Source: Pseudomonas fluorescens (GTDB lineage: Bacteria; Pseudomonadota; Gammaproteobacteria; Pseudomonadales; Pseudomonadaceae). Taken from it: a DNA stretch of 64,000 bases. The stretch is from positions 310,001-374,000 of the forward strand of contig NZ_CABVIR010000003.1 of assembly GCF_902498065.1 (NCBI RefSeq). Direction: 5' to 3'. The notes beneath the pieces were generated by a model. That model was not told where the DNA came from. It made no database searches and was given only the letters and a program-made list of their open reading frames with translations. A program made the translations under genes and the position numbers. Of the stretch, positions 55,976 to 64,000 are shown one piece after another. Position 1 is the stretch's first letter. Each line of letters starts with the position of its first letter.

Positions 55976-56632
55976 TCAGTCGCGCAGACTGATCACCGGC
56001 CAGCCACGCTTCTCGGCTTCGGCGCGCAGGTTAGGATCCGGATCAACCGCCACCGGATTCACCACCTGCTCCAGCAACGCCAAATCATTCATCGAGTCGC
56101 TGTAGAAGTAACTGTCTTCCAGCGAATGCCCGGTTTCTTCCAGCCAGCGAACCAGCCGCGTCACCTTGCCCTCACGGAAGCAGGGGATGTCGGTGCTGCG
56201 GCCGGTATAACGGCCATCGACCATTTCGCACTCAGTGGCGATCAGGGTCTCGACGCCCAGACGCTGGGCAATCGGTCCGGTGACGAAGCGGTTGGTGGCG
56301 GTGATGATCACCAGTTTGTCGCCGGCTTCACGATGCTTGGCCAACAATTCAATAGCCTTGGGCAGCACGATCGGCTCGATGCAATCGCGCATGTAATCGC
56401 TGTGCCATTGGTCCAGCGTAGCCATCTCGGTGCGGCCGAGGACTTCCAGGCAAAAGTTCAGGTAGGCGGCGTTGTCCAGCTTGCCGGCCAGGTAGTCCTG
56501 ATAGAACTCGTCGTTGCGTGTCTTGTAGGCGACGGCGTCGAGGAAGCCGCGTTCGCACAGGTAATCGCCCCAGGCATGGTCACTGTCGCCGCCCAGAAGT
56601 GTGTTGTCCAAGTCGAATAAAGCCAGCCGCAT
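55976..56632 (-). CDS. HAD-IB phosphatase, probable histidinol-phosphate phosphatase
   Basis: A 218-residue HAD hydrolase of the IB/PSP class. Motif I is [15 protein letters not shown] (nucleophile Asp near residue 7), motif II is [10 protein letters not shown], and motif III/IV is [14 protein letters not shown]. The helical C1 cap lies between. Its P. aeruginosa counterpart in the same neighbourhood (PA0335) was shown to be a histidinol-phosphate phosphatase, so this may complete histidine synthesis. Phosphoserine phosphatase is an alternative reading. The gene is divergent from rppH. Confidence 0.85.
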   Translation of the reverse strand: MRLALFDLDNTLLGGDSDHAWGDYLCERGFLDAVAYKTRNDEFYQDYLAGKLDNAAYLNFCLEVLGRTEMATLDQWHSDYMRDCIEPIVLPKAIELLAKHREAGDKLVIITATNRFVTGPIAQRLGVETLIATECEMVDGRYTGRSTDIPCFREGKVTRLVRWLEETGHSLEDSYFYSDSMNDLALLEQVVNPVAVDPDPNLRAEAEKRGWPVISLRD

Positions 56633-56775
56633 TGCAGTTACTCGCTGAAAAGTCTGTAGAAAGGTGTCCAGAATACGGACTTTTCACAAGAGTGCACATA
56701 AGGTAGGCCGGCTCGTTGCCGCCTTCACAACCTTTGTGGAACAATGCGGCGACATGCGTTTGCGAGGTTGTTGCC

Positions 56776-57255
56776 GTGATCGACCCCGATGGTTTCCGCC
56801 CCAATGTCGGGATCATTCTCACGAATGATGCCGGACAGGTGCTATGGGCTCGCCGTATCAATCAAGATGCCTGGCAGTTTCCACAGGGTGGTATCAACCC
56901 TCAGGAGACGCCGGAAGACGCCTTGTACCGCGAGTTGAACGAAGAAGTGGGTCTTGAGCGCGAAGATGTTGAAATTCTCGCCTGCACCCGGGGCTGGTTG
57001 CGCTATCGTTTGCCGCAACGTCTGGTCCGTACCCACAGCCAACCGCTGTGCATCGGCCAGAAACAGAAATGGTTTCTCCTGCGCCTGATCTCCAACGAGC
57101 AGCGGGTGCGGATGGATTTGACCGGTAAACCGGAATTCGATGGCTGGCGCTGGGTCAGTTATTGGTATCCGTTGGGCCAGGTGGTGACATTCAAGCGCGA
57201 GGTGTATCGACGCGCTCTCAAAGAGCTTGCCCCGCGCCTTTTAGCGCGCGACTGA
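56776..57255 (+). CDS. rppH: RNA pyrophosphohydrolase
   Basis: A 159-residue Nudix enzyme that removes pyrophosphate from mRNA 5' ends and starts decay. The Nudix box is [23 protein letters not shown] near residues 38-60, with the family signature WQFPQGG before it. The start is GTG 56776 ([13 protein letters not shown]) after GAGG; upstream in-frame codons have no homology pattern. ptsP follows 22 bp later, a linkage common in gammaproteobacteria. Confidence 0.95.
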   Translation: MIDPDGFRPNVGIILTNDAGQVLWARRINQDAWQFPQGGINPQETPEDALYRELNEEVGLEREDVEILACTRGWLRYRLPQRLVRTHSQPLCIGQKQKWFLLRLISNEQRVRMDLTGKPEFDGWRWVSYWYPLGQVVTFKREVYRRALKELAPRLLARD

Positions 57256-57277
57256 CGACGGAGTTCGACCCCGAGCC

Positions 57278-59557
57278 ATGCTCAATACGCTGCGCAAGAT
57301 CGTCCAGGAAGTTAACTCCGCCAAGGATCTCAAGGCGGCGTTGGGGATTATTGTGTTGCGCGTCAAAGAGGCCATGGGCAGCCAGGTCTGCTCGGTCTAC
57401 CTGCTTGACCCCGAGACCAACCGCTTCGTGCTGATGGCGACCGAGGGCTTGAACAAGCGCTCGATCGGCAAAGTCAGCATGGCACCCAACGAAGGTCTGG
57501 TCGGCCTGGTCGGCACGCGTGAAGAACCCCTGAACCTCGAAAACGCCGCGGATCACCCGCGCTACCGCTACTTCGCCGAGACCGGTGAAGAGCGCTATGC
57601 CTCATTCCTCGGGGCCCCGATCATTCACCACCGCCGCGTTGTCGGCGTGTTGGTCATTCAGCAAAAAGAACGCCGCCAGTTCGATGAAGGTGAAGAAGCC
57701 TTCCTCGTGACCATGAGCGCGCAGCTCGCCGGGGTTATCGCCCACGCCGAGGCCACCGGTTCGATCCGTGGCCTGGGTCGTCAGGGCAAAGGCATCCAGG
57801 AAGCCAAGTTCGTCGGCGTGCCGGGTTCGCCAGGTGCGGCGGTCGGTACGGCGGTGGTCATGTTGCCACCGGCCGATCTGGACGTGGTGCCGGACAAGAC
57901 CATCACCGACATCGACGCCGAACTGGCGCTGTTCAAGACCGCCATCGAAGGCGTGCGCGCCGACATGCGTGCGTTGTCGGCCAAACTGGCCTCGCAGTTG
58001 CGCCCCGAAGAGCGGGCCTTGTTCGACGTCTACCTGATGATGCTCGCCGACGAGGCGCTGGGCAACGAAGTGACCACGGTGATCAAGACCGGTCAGTGGG
58101 CCCAAGGCGCGTTGCGCCAGGTGGTCACTGAGCACGTCAACCGTTTCGAATTGATGGACGACGCTTACCTGCGTGAGCGCGCCTCGGACGTCAAGGACCT
58201 TGGCCGCCGTTTGCTCGCCTACTTGCAGGAAGAGCGCCAGCAGAATCTGGTCTACCCGGAAAAAACCATTCTGGTCAGCGAAGAACTGACGCCGGCGATG
58301 CTCGGCGAGGTGCCGGAAGGCACGCTGGTCGGTCTGGTCTCGGTTCTCGGCTCCGGTAACTCCCACGTCGCGATCCTCGCTCGGGCGATGGGCATCCCGA
58401 CGGTAATGGGTCTGGTGGACCTGCCCTATGCCAAGGTCGACGGCATCGAATTGATCGTCGATGGCAATCGCGGCGAGGTCTACACCAACCCCAGCGACGT
58501 GCTGCGCAAGCAGTTCGCCGAGGTGGTGGAAGAAGAGAAGCAGCTGGCGCTCGGTCTCGATTCCCTGCGCGACCTGCCGTGCGTGACCCTCGACGGTCAC
58601 CGCATGCCGCTGTGGGTCAACACCGGCCTGCTGGCGGACGTGGCGCGGGCGCAAAAGCGCGGCGCCGAGGGTGTCGGTCTGTACCGCACCGAAGTGCCGT
58701 TCATGATCAACCAGCGCTTCCCGAGCGAAAAGGAACAACTGGCGATCTACCGCGAGCAACTCGCCGCGTTCCACCCGCAACCGGTGACCATGCGCAGCCT
58801 GGACATCGGCGGCGACAAGTCGCTGTCGTACTTCCCGATCAAGGAAGACAACCCGTTCCTCGGCTGGCGCGGCATTCGCGTCACCCTCGACCACCCGGAA
58901 ATTTTCCTGGTGCAGACCCGCGCCATGCTCAAGGCCAGCGAAGGTCTGAACAACCTGCGGATTCTGTTGCCGATGATCTCCGGCACCCATGAACTCGAAG
59001 AAGCCCTGCATTTGATTCACCGAGCGTGGGGCGAGGTTCGCGACGAAGGCACCGACGTGCCGATGCCGCCGATTGGCGTGATGATCGAGATTCCGGCGGC
59101 GGTTTATCAGACCAAGGAACTGGCACGGCAAGTGGACTTCCTGTCGGTCGGCTCCAACGACCTGACCCAGTACCTGCTGGCCGTGGACCGCAACAACCCA
59201 CGGGTGGCCGACCTCTACGACTACCTGCACCCGGCGGTGCTCCAGGCGTTGCAGAACGTGGTGCGTGATGCCCATGCCGAAGGCAAGCCAGTGAGCATCT
59301 GCGGCGAGATGGCCGGTGATCCGGCAGCGGCGGTGCTGCTGATGGCGATGGGTTTCGACAGCCTGTCGATGAACGCCACCAACCTGCCGAAGGTGAAGTG
59401 GATGCTGCGCCAGATCAACCTGAGCAAGGCCAAGGAATTGCTCGCGGAGCTGATGACCATCGACAACCCGCAAGTTATCCACAGCTCGCTGCAATTGGCG
59501 CTGAAGAACCTTGGGTTGGCGAAGATGGTCAGCCCGTCTGCGGTCAAGGCCCTCTAA
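57278..59557 (+). CDS. ptsP: nitrogen phosphotransferase system enzyme I (EI-Ntr)
   Basis: A 759-residue signalling phosphotransferase that starts the PtsP-PtsO-PtsN relay. An N-terminal GAF domain (residues 1-160; KDLKAALGIIVLRVKEAMGSQVCSVYLLD) senses glutamine in related proteins. The phosphorylated histidine is H363 in GSGNSHVAILARAMGIPTVMG. The PEP-binding barrel follows with GVGLYRTEVPFM and SLDIGGDKSLSYFP, and the catalytic cysteine is in VSICGEMAGDP. Probably co-transcribed with rppH. Confidence 0.96.
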   Translation: MLNTLRKIVQEVNSAKDLKAALGIIVLRVKEAMGSQVCSVYLLDPETNRFVLMATEGLNKRSIGKVSMAPNEGLVGLVGTREEPLNLENAADHPRYRYFAETGEERYASFLGAPIIHHRRVVGVLVIQQKERRQFDEGEEAFLVTMSAQLAGVIAHAEATGSIRGLGRQGKGIQEAKFVGVPGSPGAAVGTAVVMLPPADLDVVPDKTITDIDAELALFKTAIEGVRADMRALSAKLASQLRPEERALFDVYLMMLADEALGNEVTTVIKTGQWAQGALRQVVTEHVNRFELMDDAYLRERASDVKDLGRRLLAYLQEERQQNLVYPEKTILVSEELTPAMLGEVPEGTLVGLVSVLGSGNSHVAILARAMGIPTVMGLVDLPYAKVDGIELIVDGNRGEVYTNPSDVLRKQFAEVVEEEKQLALGLDSLRDLPCVTLDGHRMPLWVNTGLLADVARAQKRGAEGVGLYRTEVPFMINQRFPSEKEQLAIYREQLAAFHPQPVTMRSLDIGGDKSLSYFPIKEDNPFLGWRGIRVTLDHPEIFLVQTRAMLKASEGLNNLRILLPMISGTHELEEALHLIHRAWGEVRDEGTDVPMPPIGVMIEIPAAVYQTKELARQVDFLSVGSNDLTQYLLAVDRNNPRVADLYDYLHPAVLQALQNVVRDAHAEGKPVSICGEMAGDPAAAVLLMAMGFDSLSMNATNLPKVKWMLRQINLSKAKELLAELMTIDNPQVIHSSLQLALKNLGLAKMVSPSAVKAL

Positions 59558-59566
59558 AAGGCTGAT

Positions 59567-59653
59567 GACCTCTTCGCCAGCAGGCTGGCTCCCACATTGG
59601 ATTTGTGTTTGACGCAAATCCCCTGTGGGAGCCAGCCTGCTGGCGATGAGGCC
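59567..59653. repeat. REP pair (REPIN), CAG core class
   Basis: Inverted REPs CCAGCAGGCTGG and CCAGCCTGCTGG with TGTGGGAG flanks, between converging genes. Confidence 0.86.
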
Positions 59654-59666
59654 GGATCAGACAATG

Positions 59667-60413
59667 CTAAATTCTGATCTCCACTTCCCCAAGATGCCCG
59701 CCATACGGCCCGAAACTCCGTTCAACCAGATGCCGCGTCCCGTCGGCATGAACAATCAACGCCGTACTCGCCCTAGTCCCATAGCTCTGGCTGGCAATGA
59801 ACACACTCGACAGCAACGCCTCGGTCGCCAACCCGACACCCGTGTCCGGCAGCTCTGCAAATGCTGCTGTCTGCGAATCACTGAGCAACGCCAATAACGC
59901 CTCCGGCTGAGGATCCTCCAGGACAGTCTCCAGCGCCGCCCGCGCCTTGAGCAACTTTGGCCACGGCGTATCCAGTCCCGCGTTCGACAACCCATACACC
60001 CCAGCCGGCAGCAGCACCGCTTCAGACTCCCGCGCATTGAAGTGCCACAGTTCATTGGTGTTGCCGATCAGCAGGTTAAAACCGGCATATTCCAGCGAAC
60101 GTCCGACAACGTCGTCCAAGTAATCATCAATTGGCATATCGCCGTCGAGAAATCGCGCGACCAGTTCGCCTCGGGATTTTCGACCGGCCGGTTGGTGAGG
60201 ATCGCGAATATTGGTCAGCGCCGCGAAGCGCCCATTGGCCCCGACACCGAGCCAGGTGCCGCCGGCCTCAAGGTCGCGTCCGGCATGGACGTGCGGCGCT
60301 TCGGGCCATGGCGCCAGTGGCAGGCTGGGCCGGGCATAGAATTCGTCGCGGTTGGCGGCGACGATCAGCGGCTGGGCGTGACCCGGGCGCCAGGCAAAGA
60401 CAATCAGGCACAT
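59667..60413 (-). CDS. NRDE/TANGO2 family protein
   Basis: A 248-residue protein that opens MCLIVFAWRPGHAQPLIVAANRDEFYARPS, containing the family-naming NRDE motif near residue 21 and an N-terminal cysteine at position 2 as in Ntn-hydrolases. Later blocks: GGTWLGVGANGRFAALTNIRDP and STALIVHADGTRHLVERSFGP. Eukaryotic TANGO2 is linked to haem or lipid handling; bacterial function is not settled. Clean AGGA site. It is divergent from the TSUP permease gene. Confidence 0.9.
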   Translation of the reverse strand: MCLIVFAWRPGHAQPLIVAANRDEFYARPSLPLAPWPEAPHVHAGRDLEAGGTWLGVGANGRFAALTNIRDPHQPAGRKSRGELVARFLDGDMPIDDYLDDVVGRSLEYAGFNLLIGNTNELWHFNARESEAVLLPAGVYGLSNAGLDTPWPKLLKARAALETVLEDPQPEALLALLSDSQTAAFAELPDTGVGLATEALLSSVFIASQSYGTRASTALIVHADGTRHLVERSFGPYGGHLGEVEIRI

Positions 60414-60534
60414 AAGGTGGTCCTTGTGTGTTTTTTGCCCACTCTACGCAGTCATTGTGCGGGTATCCATCGCCATCCAGTGGAGCCGAAGGCCATGCAT
60501 CCGTTACCATGCCGCTCTTCTTTGGGGGTCGTAC

Positions 60535-61317
60535 ATGGAATTTCTGCTCTATCTGGCGCTCGGCGCCTGCGCAGGCGTGCTGGCCGGACTGTTCGGCGTC
60601 GGTGGCGGAATTATCATCGTACCGGTGCTGGTGTTCAGTTTCACCTTGCAGGGTTTCGACGCCTCGATCCTGACGCACCTGGCGGTCGGTACGTCCCTGG
60701 CGACGATCATCTTCACCTCGGTCAACGCGGTGCGCGAGCATCATCGCCGCGGCGCCGTGCGCTGGCCGATTTTTGCCTGGATGACCGTCGGCATCCTGCT
60801 CGGCGCCGGGTTCGGCGCGCTGACGGCCGAAGCGATCTCCGGGCCAAACCTGCAGAAAATCATCGGCGTGTTCGCCCTGGTCATCGCCGCGCAACTGGCG
60901 CTGGACGTCAAACCCAAGGCCAGCCGAACGGTGCCGGGGAAAGTCGGTCTGACCGTGGCCGGCACGGTGATTGGCTGGGCTTCGGCGATTTTCGGGATTG
61001 GCGGCGGTTCGCTGACTGTGCCGTTCCTGACTTGGCGCAGCGTGCCGATGCAGCAAGCGGTGGCGACATCGTCGGCCTGCGGCCTGCCCATTGCGCTGGC
61101 CAGTGCATTAAGTTTCATGATTCTGGGCTGGCACGATCCGTTGCTGCCGGCCCATAGTCTCGGTTTTATTTATTTGCCGGCGCTGCTGGGGATCGCCCTG
61201 ACCAGCATGGTCTTCGCCCGCCTCGGTGCGCGACTGGCCCACCGGCTGTCGCCGAAGTTGCTGAAAAGACTGTTCGCCGCTTTGCTGTTCTGCGTGGGTT
61301 TGAGTTTTCTGATCTGA
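60535..61317 (+). CDS. TSUP (TauE/SafE) family membrane permease
   Basis: A 260-residue membrane protein with about eight helices. The two internal-repeat motifs of the TSUP family are both visible: LFGVGGGIIIVPVLVF near residue 20 and IFGIGGGSLTVPFLTW near residue 150. Members move sulfite, sulfoacetate or other sulfonates, or small acids. It lies far from the sulfonate block here, so the substrate is open. The start is ATG 60535 after GGGGG; a longer open frame lacks membrane pattern. Confidence 0.9.
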   Translation: MEFLLYLALGACAGVLAGLFGVGGGIIIVPVLVFSFTLQGFDASILTHLAVGTSLATIIFTSVNAVREHHRRGAVRWPIFAWMTVGILLGAGFGALTAEAISGPNLQKIIGVFALVIAAQLALDVKPKASRTVPGKVGLTVAGTVIGWASAIFGIGGGSLTVPFLTWRSVPMQQAVATSSACGLPIALASALSFMILGWHDPLLPAHSLGFIYLPALLGIALTSMVFARLGARLAHRLSPKLLKRLFAALLFCVGLSFLI

Positions 61318-61400
61318 CCCATCGCACAATCCTGGCTTAATCCTGAGGTGGCAGCGTCGCCCGGGAATTTTGAAGCTTTCAACTCTAACGAGGAGTCGCA

Positions 61401-62207
61401 ATGCTGCCTTACCCGCAGATCGACCCGGTGGCCCTGGCCATCGGTCCGCTGAAAATCCACTGGTACGGTTTGATGTACCTGATCGGCATCGGCGGTGCGT
61501 GGCTGCTGGCGTCGCGCCGGCTCAACCGTTTCGACCCGACCTGGACCAAGGAGAAACTCTCCGACATGGTCTTCTGGATGTCGATGGGCGTTATCGTCGG
61601 CGGTCGCCTGGGTTATGTGCTGTTCTACGATCTGAGTGCTTACCTGGCTAACCCGACGCTGATTTTCGAAGTGTGGAAGGGCGGCATGTCGTTCCACGGC
61701 GGCTTTATCGGCGTGATGCTGGCGGCGTTGTGGTTCGGTAAAAAGAACAACAAGTCGTTCTTCCAACTGATGGACTTCGTCGCGCCGATGGTGCCGATTG
61801 GCCTGGGCGCCGGGCGTATCGGCAACTTCATCAACGCCGAATTGTGGGGTAAGGCGACCGACGTGCCATGGGCAATGGTCTTTCCGACCGATCCGGCGCA
61901 ACTGGCGCGTCACCCGTCGCAGCTGTATCAGTTCGCCCTGGAAGGCGTGGCGCTGTTCGCCATCCTCTGGCTGTTCTCGCGTAAACCGCGGCCGACCATG
62001 GCGGTGTCGGGCATGTTCGCGCTGTTCTATGGCATCTTCCGTTTCATCGTCGAATTCGTCCGCGTGCCGGACGCGCAACTGGGCTATCTGGCCTGGAACT
62101 GGCTGACCATGGGCCAGGTGCTCTGCGTGCCGATGATCGTCGGCGGTCTGTTCCTGATCTGGCTGGCGTATCACCGCGCCCCGGCGACTCCAGCGGCTGC
62201 CGTATAA
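61401..62207 (+). CDS. lgt: prolipoprotein diacylglyceryl transferase
   Basis: A 268-residue inner-membrane enzyme with seven helices that transfers diacylglycerol from phosphatidylglycerol to the lipobox cysteine of lipoproteins. The Lgt signature [19 protein letters not shown] is near residue 138, with HGG at [11 protein letters not shown] near 97 and the second Arg block [20 protein letters not shown] site precedes the ATG. thyA follows after 50 bp, the usual gammaproteobacterial lgt-thyA order. Confidence 0.97.
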   Translation: MLPYPQIDPVALAIGPLKIHWYGLMYLIGIGGAWLLASRRLNRFDPTWTKEKLSDMVFWMSMGVIVGGRLGYVLFYDLSAYLANPTLIFEVWKGGMSFHGGFIGVMLAALWFGKKNNKSFFQLMDFVAPMVPIGLGAGRIGNFINAELWGKATDVPWAMVFPTDPAQLARHPSQLYQFALEGVALFAILWLFSRKPRPTMAVSGMFALFYGIFRFIVEFVRVPDAQLGYLAWNWLTMGQVLCVPMIVGGLFLIWLAYHRAPATPAAAV

Positions 62208-62257
62208 ATTCGAACCCCGGGGGCGACGGCCTCCGGGTTCAAGGACACAGGTAACTC

Positions 62258-63229
62258 ATGAAGCAATATCTCGAACTGGTCGCCCACGTCATCAAGAACG
62301 GCACCAAACAAGCCAACCGCACTGGCGTGAACACCATCAGTTTTCCCGGCGCGATGCTGCGTTATGACCTGAAAGAAGGTTTTCCGGCGATCACCACGCG
62401 CAAGATGGCCTTCAAATCGGCCATAGGCGAGATGTGTGGTTTCCTGCGGGGCGTGAACAACGCCGCCGAATTCCGCGCGCTGGGCTGCAAGGTCTGGGAT
62501 CAGAACGCCAACGAAAACGCGCAATGGCTGGCCAATCCGTTCCGTCAGGGTGAAGACGACCTTGGCGAAATCTACGGCGTGCAATGGCGCAAATGGCCGG
62601 CGTACAAGCAGATCCCGGTCAGCAACAAGGCTGCTATCGAGCAGACCCTGAGCCAGGGCTACCGTCAGATCGCCGAAGGCGAAGAAAACGGCCAGGCTTA
62701 CGTCGTCCTGTACAAAGCGATCGACCAGATCCGCCAGTGCGTCGACACCATCATCAAGGACCCGGGTAGCCGCCGTATCCTGTTCCATGGCTGGAACGTT
62801 GCGCAGCTTGATGAAATGGCTTTGCCGCCGTGCCACTTGCTGTACCAGTTCCACCCGAATGTCGAGACCAAAGAGATTTCTCTGACGCTCTACATCCGCT
62901 CCAATGACCTGGGCCTGGGCACACCGTTCAACCTCACCGAAGGCGCCGCGTTGCTGAGCCTGATCGGTCGCCTGACCGGCTACACGCCGCGCTGGTTCAC
63001 CTATTTCATCGGTGATGCCCACGTCTACGAAAACCATCTGGACATGCTGAACGAACAGCTCAAGCGCGAGCCGTTCCCGATGCCGAAGCTGGTGATCAGT
63101 GACCGCGTGCCGGAGTTTGCCAAGACTGGCGAGTACCAACCGGAATGGCTGGAGTTGATCGAGCCGAGTGATTTTTCGCTTGAGGGGTATCAACACCACG
63201 CGCCGATGACGGCACCGATGGCGGTCTAA
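62258..63229 (+). CDS. thyA: thymidylate synthase (long, divergent form)
   Basis: Makes dTMP from dUMP with methylene-THF. At 323 residues it is about 60 longer than the E. coli enzyme. Essential motifs remain: the catalytic cysteine in [12 protein letters not shown], the dUMP-binding segment [13 protein letters not shown] (Asn kept, so dUMP not dCMP), and [12 protein letters not shown]. The extra length lies mainly in residues 75-155 (an insertion ahead of [13 protein letters not shown]). The sequence is far from E. coli ThyA. Function should be normal; origin may be by replacement. Confidence 0.93.
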   Translation: MKQYLELVAHVIKNGTKQANRTGVNTISFPGAMLRYDLKEGFPAITTRKMAFKSAIGEMCGFLRGVNNAAEFRALGCKVWDQNANENAQWLANPFRQGEDDLGEIYGVQWRKWPAYKQIPVSNKAAIEQTLSQGYRQIAEGEENGQAYVVLYKAIDQIRQCVDTIIKDPGSRRILFHGWNVAQLDEMALPPCHLLYQFHPNVETKEISLTLYIRSNDLGLGTPFNLTEGAALLSLIGRLTGYTPRWFTYFIGDAHVYENHLDMLNEQLKREPFPMPKLVISDRVPEFAKTGEYQPEWLELIEPSDFSLEGYQHHAPMTAPMAV

Positions 63230-63246
63230 AACTCAACGCATAACCC

Positions 63247-63340
63247 CTGTGGGAGCGAGCCTGCTCGCGATAGCGGCCTGACAGACAACATAGATGTTGA
63301 ATGTGATGGCCTCATCGCGAGCAGGCTCGCTCCCACATTG
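63247..63340. repeat. REP pair (REPIN), GAG core class
   Basis: Inverted REPs GAGCCTGCTC and GAGCAGGCTC with the inner palindrome CAACATAGATGTTG. Confidence 0.87.
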
Positions 63341-63354
63341 GTCTGGTGGTGGGT

Positions 63355-63804
63355 TTAATGGCCGTGACTGCGGCCAACATGTGAATGCTCAACCTCTGTC
63401 GCCACAACCCCGCCACTCACTTCCAGCCGCTGCAAAATCCCGCATTGATCAATATCCGGCCCTTCGCCACAGCGTTGGCGCAGGTCGAGCAGTTGTGCCT
63501 GTAACGCCTGCAACCCATCGATCCGCGCTTTCACGTGGTGAATGTGTTCATCGATCAACGCATTCACGCTTTCACATTGATCCTGCGGGCTGTCGCGCAA
63601 GGCCAGCAGGCTGCGGATTTCCTCGAGCGTCATGTCGAGGGTGCGGCAATTGCGGATGAAGGTCAGGCGCTCGGCGTGGGCCTGGGTGTAGACGCGGTAG
63701 TTGCCGTCGCTGCGGGCCGGCTCCGGCAGGAGGTTTTCGCGCTCGTAATAGCGGATGGTTTCCACGGCGCAGTCGGTGAGTTTCGCCAGTTCTCCGATCT
63801 TCAT
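63355..63804 (-). CDS. cadR: Cd(II)/Pb(II)-responsive MerR family regulator
   Basis: A 149-residue MerR-family metal sensor. The helix-turn-helix is MKIGELAKLTDCAVETIRYYERENLLPEPAR. Candidate metal ligands are C77, C112 and C121, spaced as in CadR, and a His-rich tail (EHSHVGRSHGH) that in CadR tunes Cd/Zn response. The start is ATG 63804 in the family position; an upstream in-frame ATG reads into the operator. It is divergent from the cadA start, and the spacer holds a typical MerR promoter. Confidence 0.93.
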   Translation of the reverse strand: MKIGELAKLTDCAVETIRYYERENLLPEPARSDGNYRVYTQAHAERLTFIRNCRTLDMTLEEIRSLLALRDSPQDQCESVNALIDEHIHHVKARIDGLQALQAQLLDLRQRCGEGPDIDQCGILQRLEVSGGVVATEVEHSHVGRSHGH

Positions 63805-63827
63805 GACGGCCATCTCCAAATAGGTGC

Positions 63828-63859
63828 TTGACCCTATAGTGGCTACAGGGTCTTTACTT
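63828..63859 (+). promoter_or_regulatory. CadR operator and cadA promoter
   Basis: The dyad ACCCTATAG-TGG-CTACAGGGT (63831-63851) sits between a -35 TTGACC (63828-63833) and a -10-like TTTACT or TTACTT (63853-63859). The 19-20-bp spacer is the overlong spacing that MerR-type activators correct by bending the DNA. Confidence 0.8.
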
Positions 63860-63888
63860 GGCAACAGGCACCTTCATGGACGCAACCA

Positions 63889-64000
63889 ATGAGCGATTCC
63901 CTTCACACCCACAAACCCGAGGCTGATCACGATCACGATCACGATCACGATCACGATCACAGCCACAAGCTGCAGCCTGTGCAGAAGCATGACCATGGTG
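63889..64000 (+). CDS. cadA: cadmium/zinc-translocating P-type ATPase, N-terminal fragment
   Basis: The first 37 codons of a gene cut by the window end: MSDSLHTHKPEA, then six Asp-His repeats, then SHKLQPVQKHDHG. A His-rich N-terminal metal-binding tail beside cadR and under a CadR-type promoter is typical of the pseudomonad CadA P-type ATPase. The start is ATG 63889; an ATG at 63876 in another frame reaches a stop after 16 codons. A cation diffusion facilitator (CzcD-like) with a His-rich tail is the main alternative. Confidence 0.7.
   Translation, partial: MSDSLHTHKPEADHDHDHDHDHDHSHKLQPVQKHDHG
63925..63960 (+). repeat. in-frame hexanucleotide repeat (GATCAC x6)
   Basis: Six perfect tandem copies of GATCAC encode (Asp-His)6 in the N-terminus of the metal efflux ATPase. 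Because the unit is 6 bp, copy-number change would keep the frame and only alter the metal-binding tail length. Confidence 0.9.

Overview
The window is a 64-kb stretch of chromosomal DNA from a Pseudomonas of the P. fluorescens group. The evidence is high GC with strong third-position G/C bias, Pseudomonas-type REP/REPIN palindromes in about 18 intergenic gaps, OprD-type porins, and gene sets with the order known in pseudomonads: gcvT-gcvH-gcvP, argE/argA, lsfA-ssu, the spu polyamine cluster followed by a hacB-like acylase, serA with D-2-hydroxyglutarate dehydrogenase, and rpiA/ilvA/rppH/ptsP/lgt/thyA. I see no phage, integrase, IS element, CRISPR array, rRNA or tRNA.

Layout. 1-8.3 kb: iron(III)-type ABC binding protein and fused permease (no ATPase gene beside them), then the glycine cleavage genes gcvT, gcvH and gcvP and a small DUF2388 protein. 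8.3-15.5 kb: orphan GspE-like ATPase, an unrecognised small protein divergent from an Lrp/AsnC regulator, a CYTH-CHAD protein, argE and argA. 15.6-25.1 kb: a sulfonate/sulfur-starvation block made of tauA (without tauBCD), two tandem oprD-type porins, lsfA and ssuEA(D)CBF. The ssuD in this block has lost about 300 internal codons. 25.3-26.8 kb: TetR regulator and alpha-carbonic anhydrase. 27-37.4 kb: polyamine catabolism and uptake, with spuI divergent from a broken spuA, then spuBCDEFGH. 37.6-46.5 kb: HD-domain protein and GlxA-type regulator, a penicillin-acylase-family AHL acylase, thioredoxin-like protein, lipase-like hydrolase, 2OG oxygenase, DUF523 protein and a compact solute-binding protein. 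46.7-53 kb: DUF4399 protein, serA divergent from D-2-hydroxyglutarate dehydrogenase, FAH-family hydrolase and two tandem YjiK-like proteins. 53-64 kb: rpiA, ilvA, DUF2269 protein, HisN-like HAD phosphatase, rppH-ptsP, NRDE protein, TSUP permease, lgt, thyA, cadR and the start of cadA, which is cut by the window end.

The least ordinary things are: (i) a clean in-frame internal deletion of ssuD and a decayed spuA, each inside an otherwise intact operon; (ii) a long hairpin between tauA and the first oprD, built from two inverted copies of a LysR-like 15-mer that recurs before the second oprD; (iii) a short arginine-rich open frame in the argA leader, placed so that ribosome stalling could control argA; (iv) a 32-bp palindrome between serA and the D-2-hydroxyglutarate dehydrogenase gene; (v) phased A/T tracts and direct repeats in the spuI/spuA divergent promoter. 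I did not find a convincing new defence, mobile or secondary-metabolite system. All functional calls come from reading the translated sequence, not from a database search.
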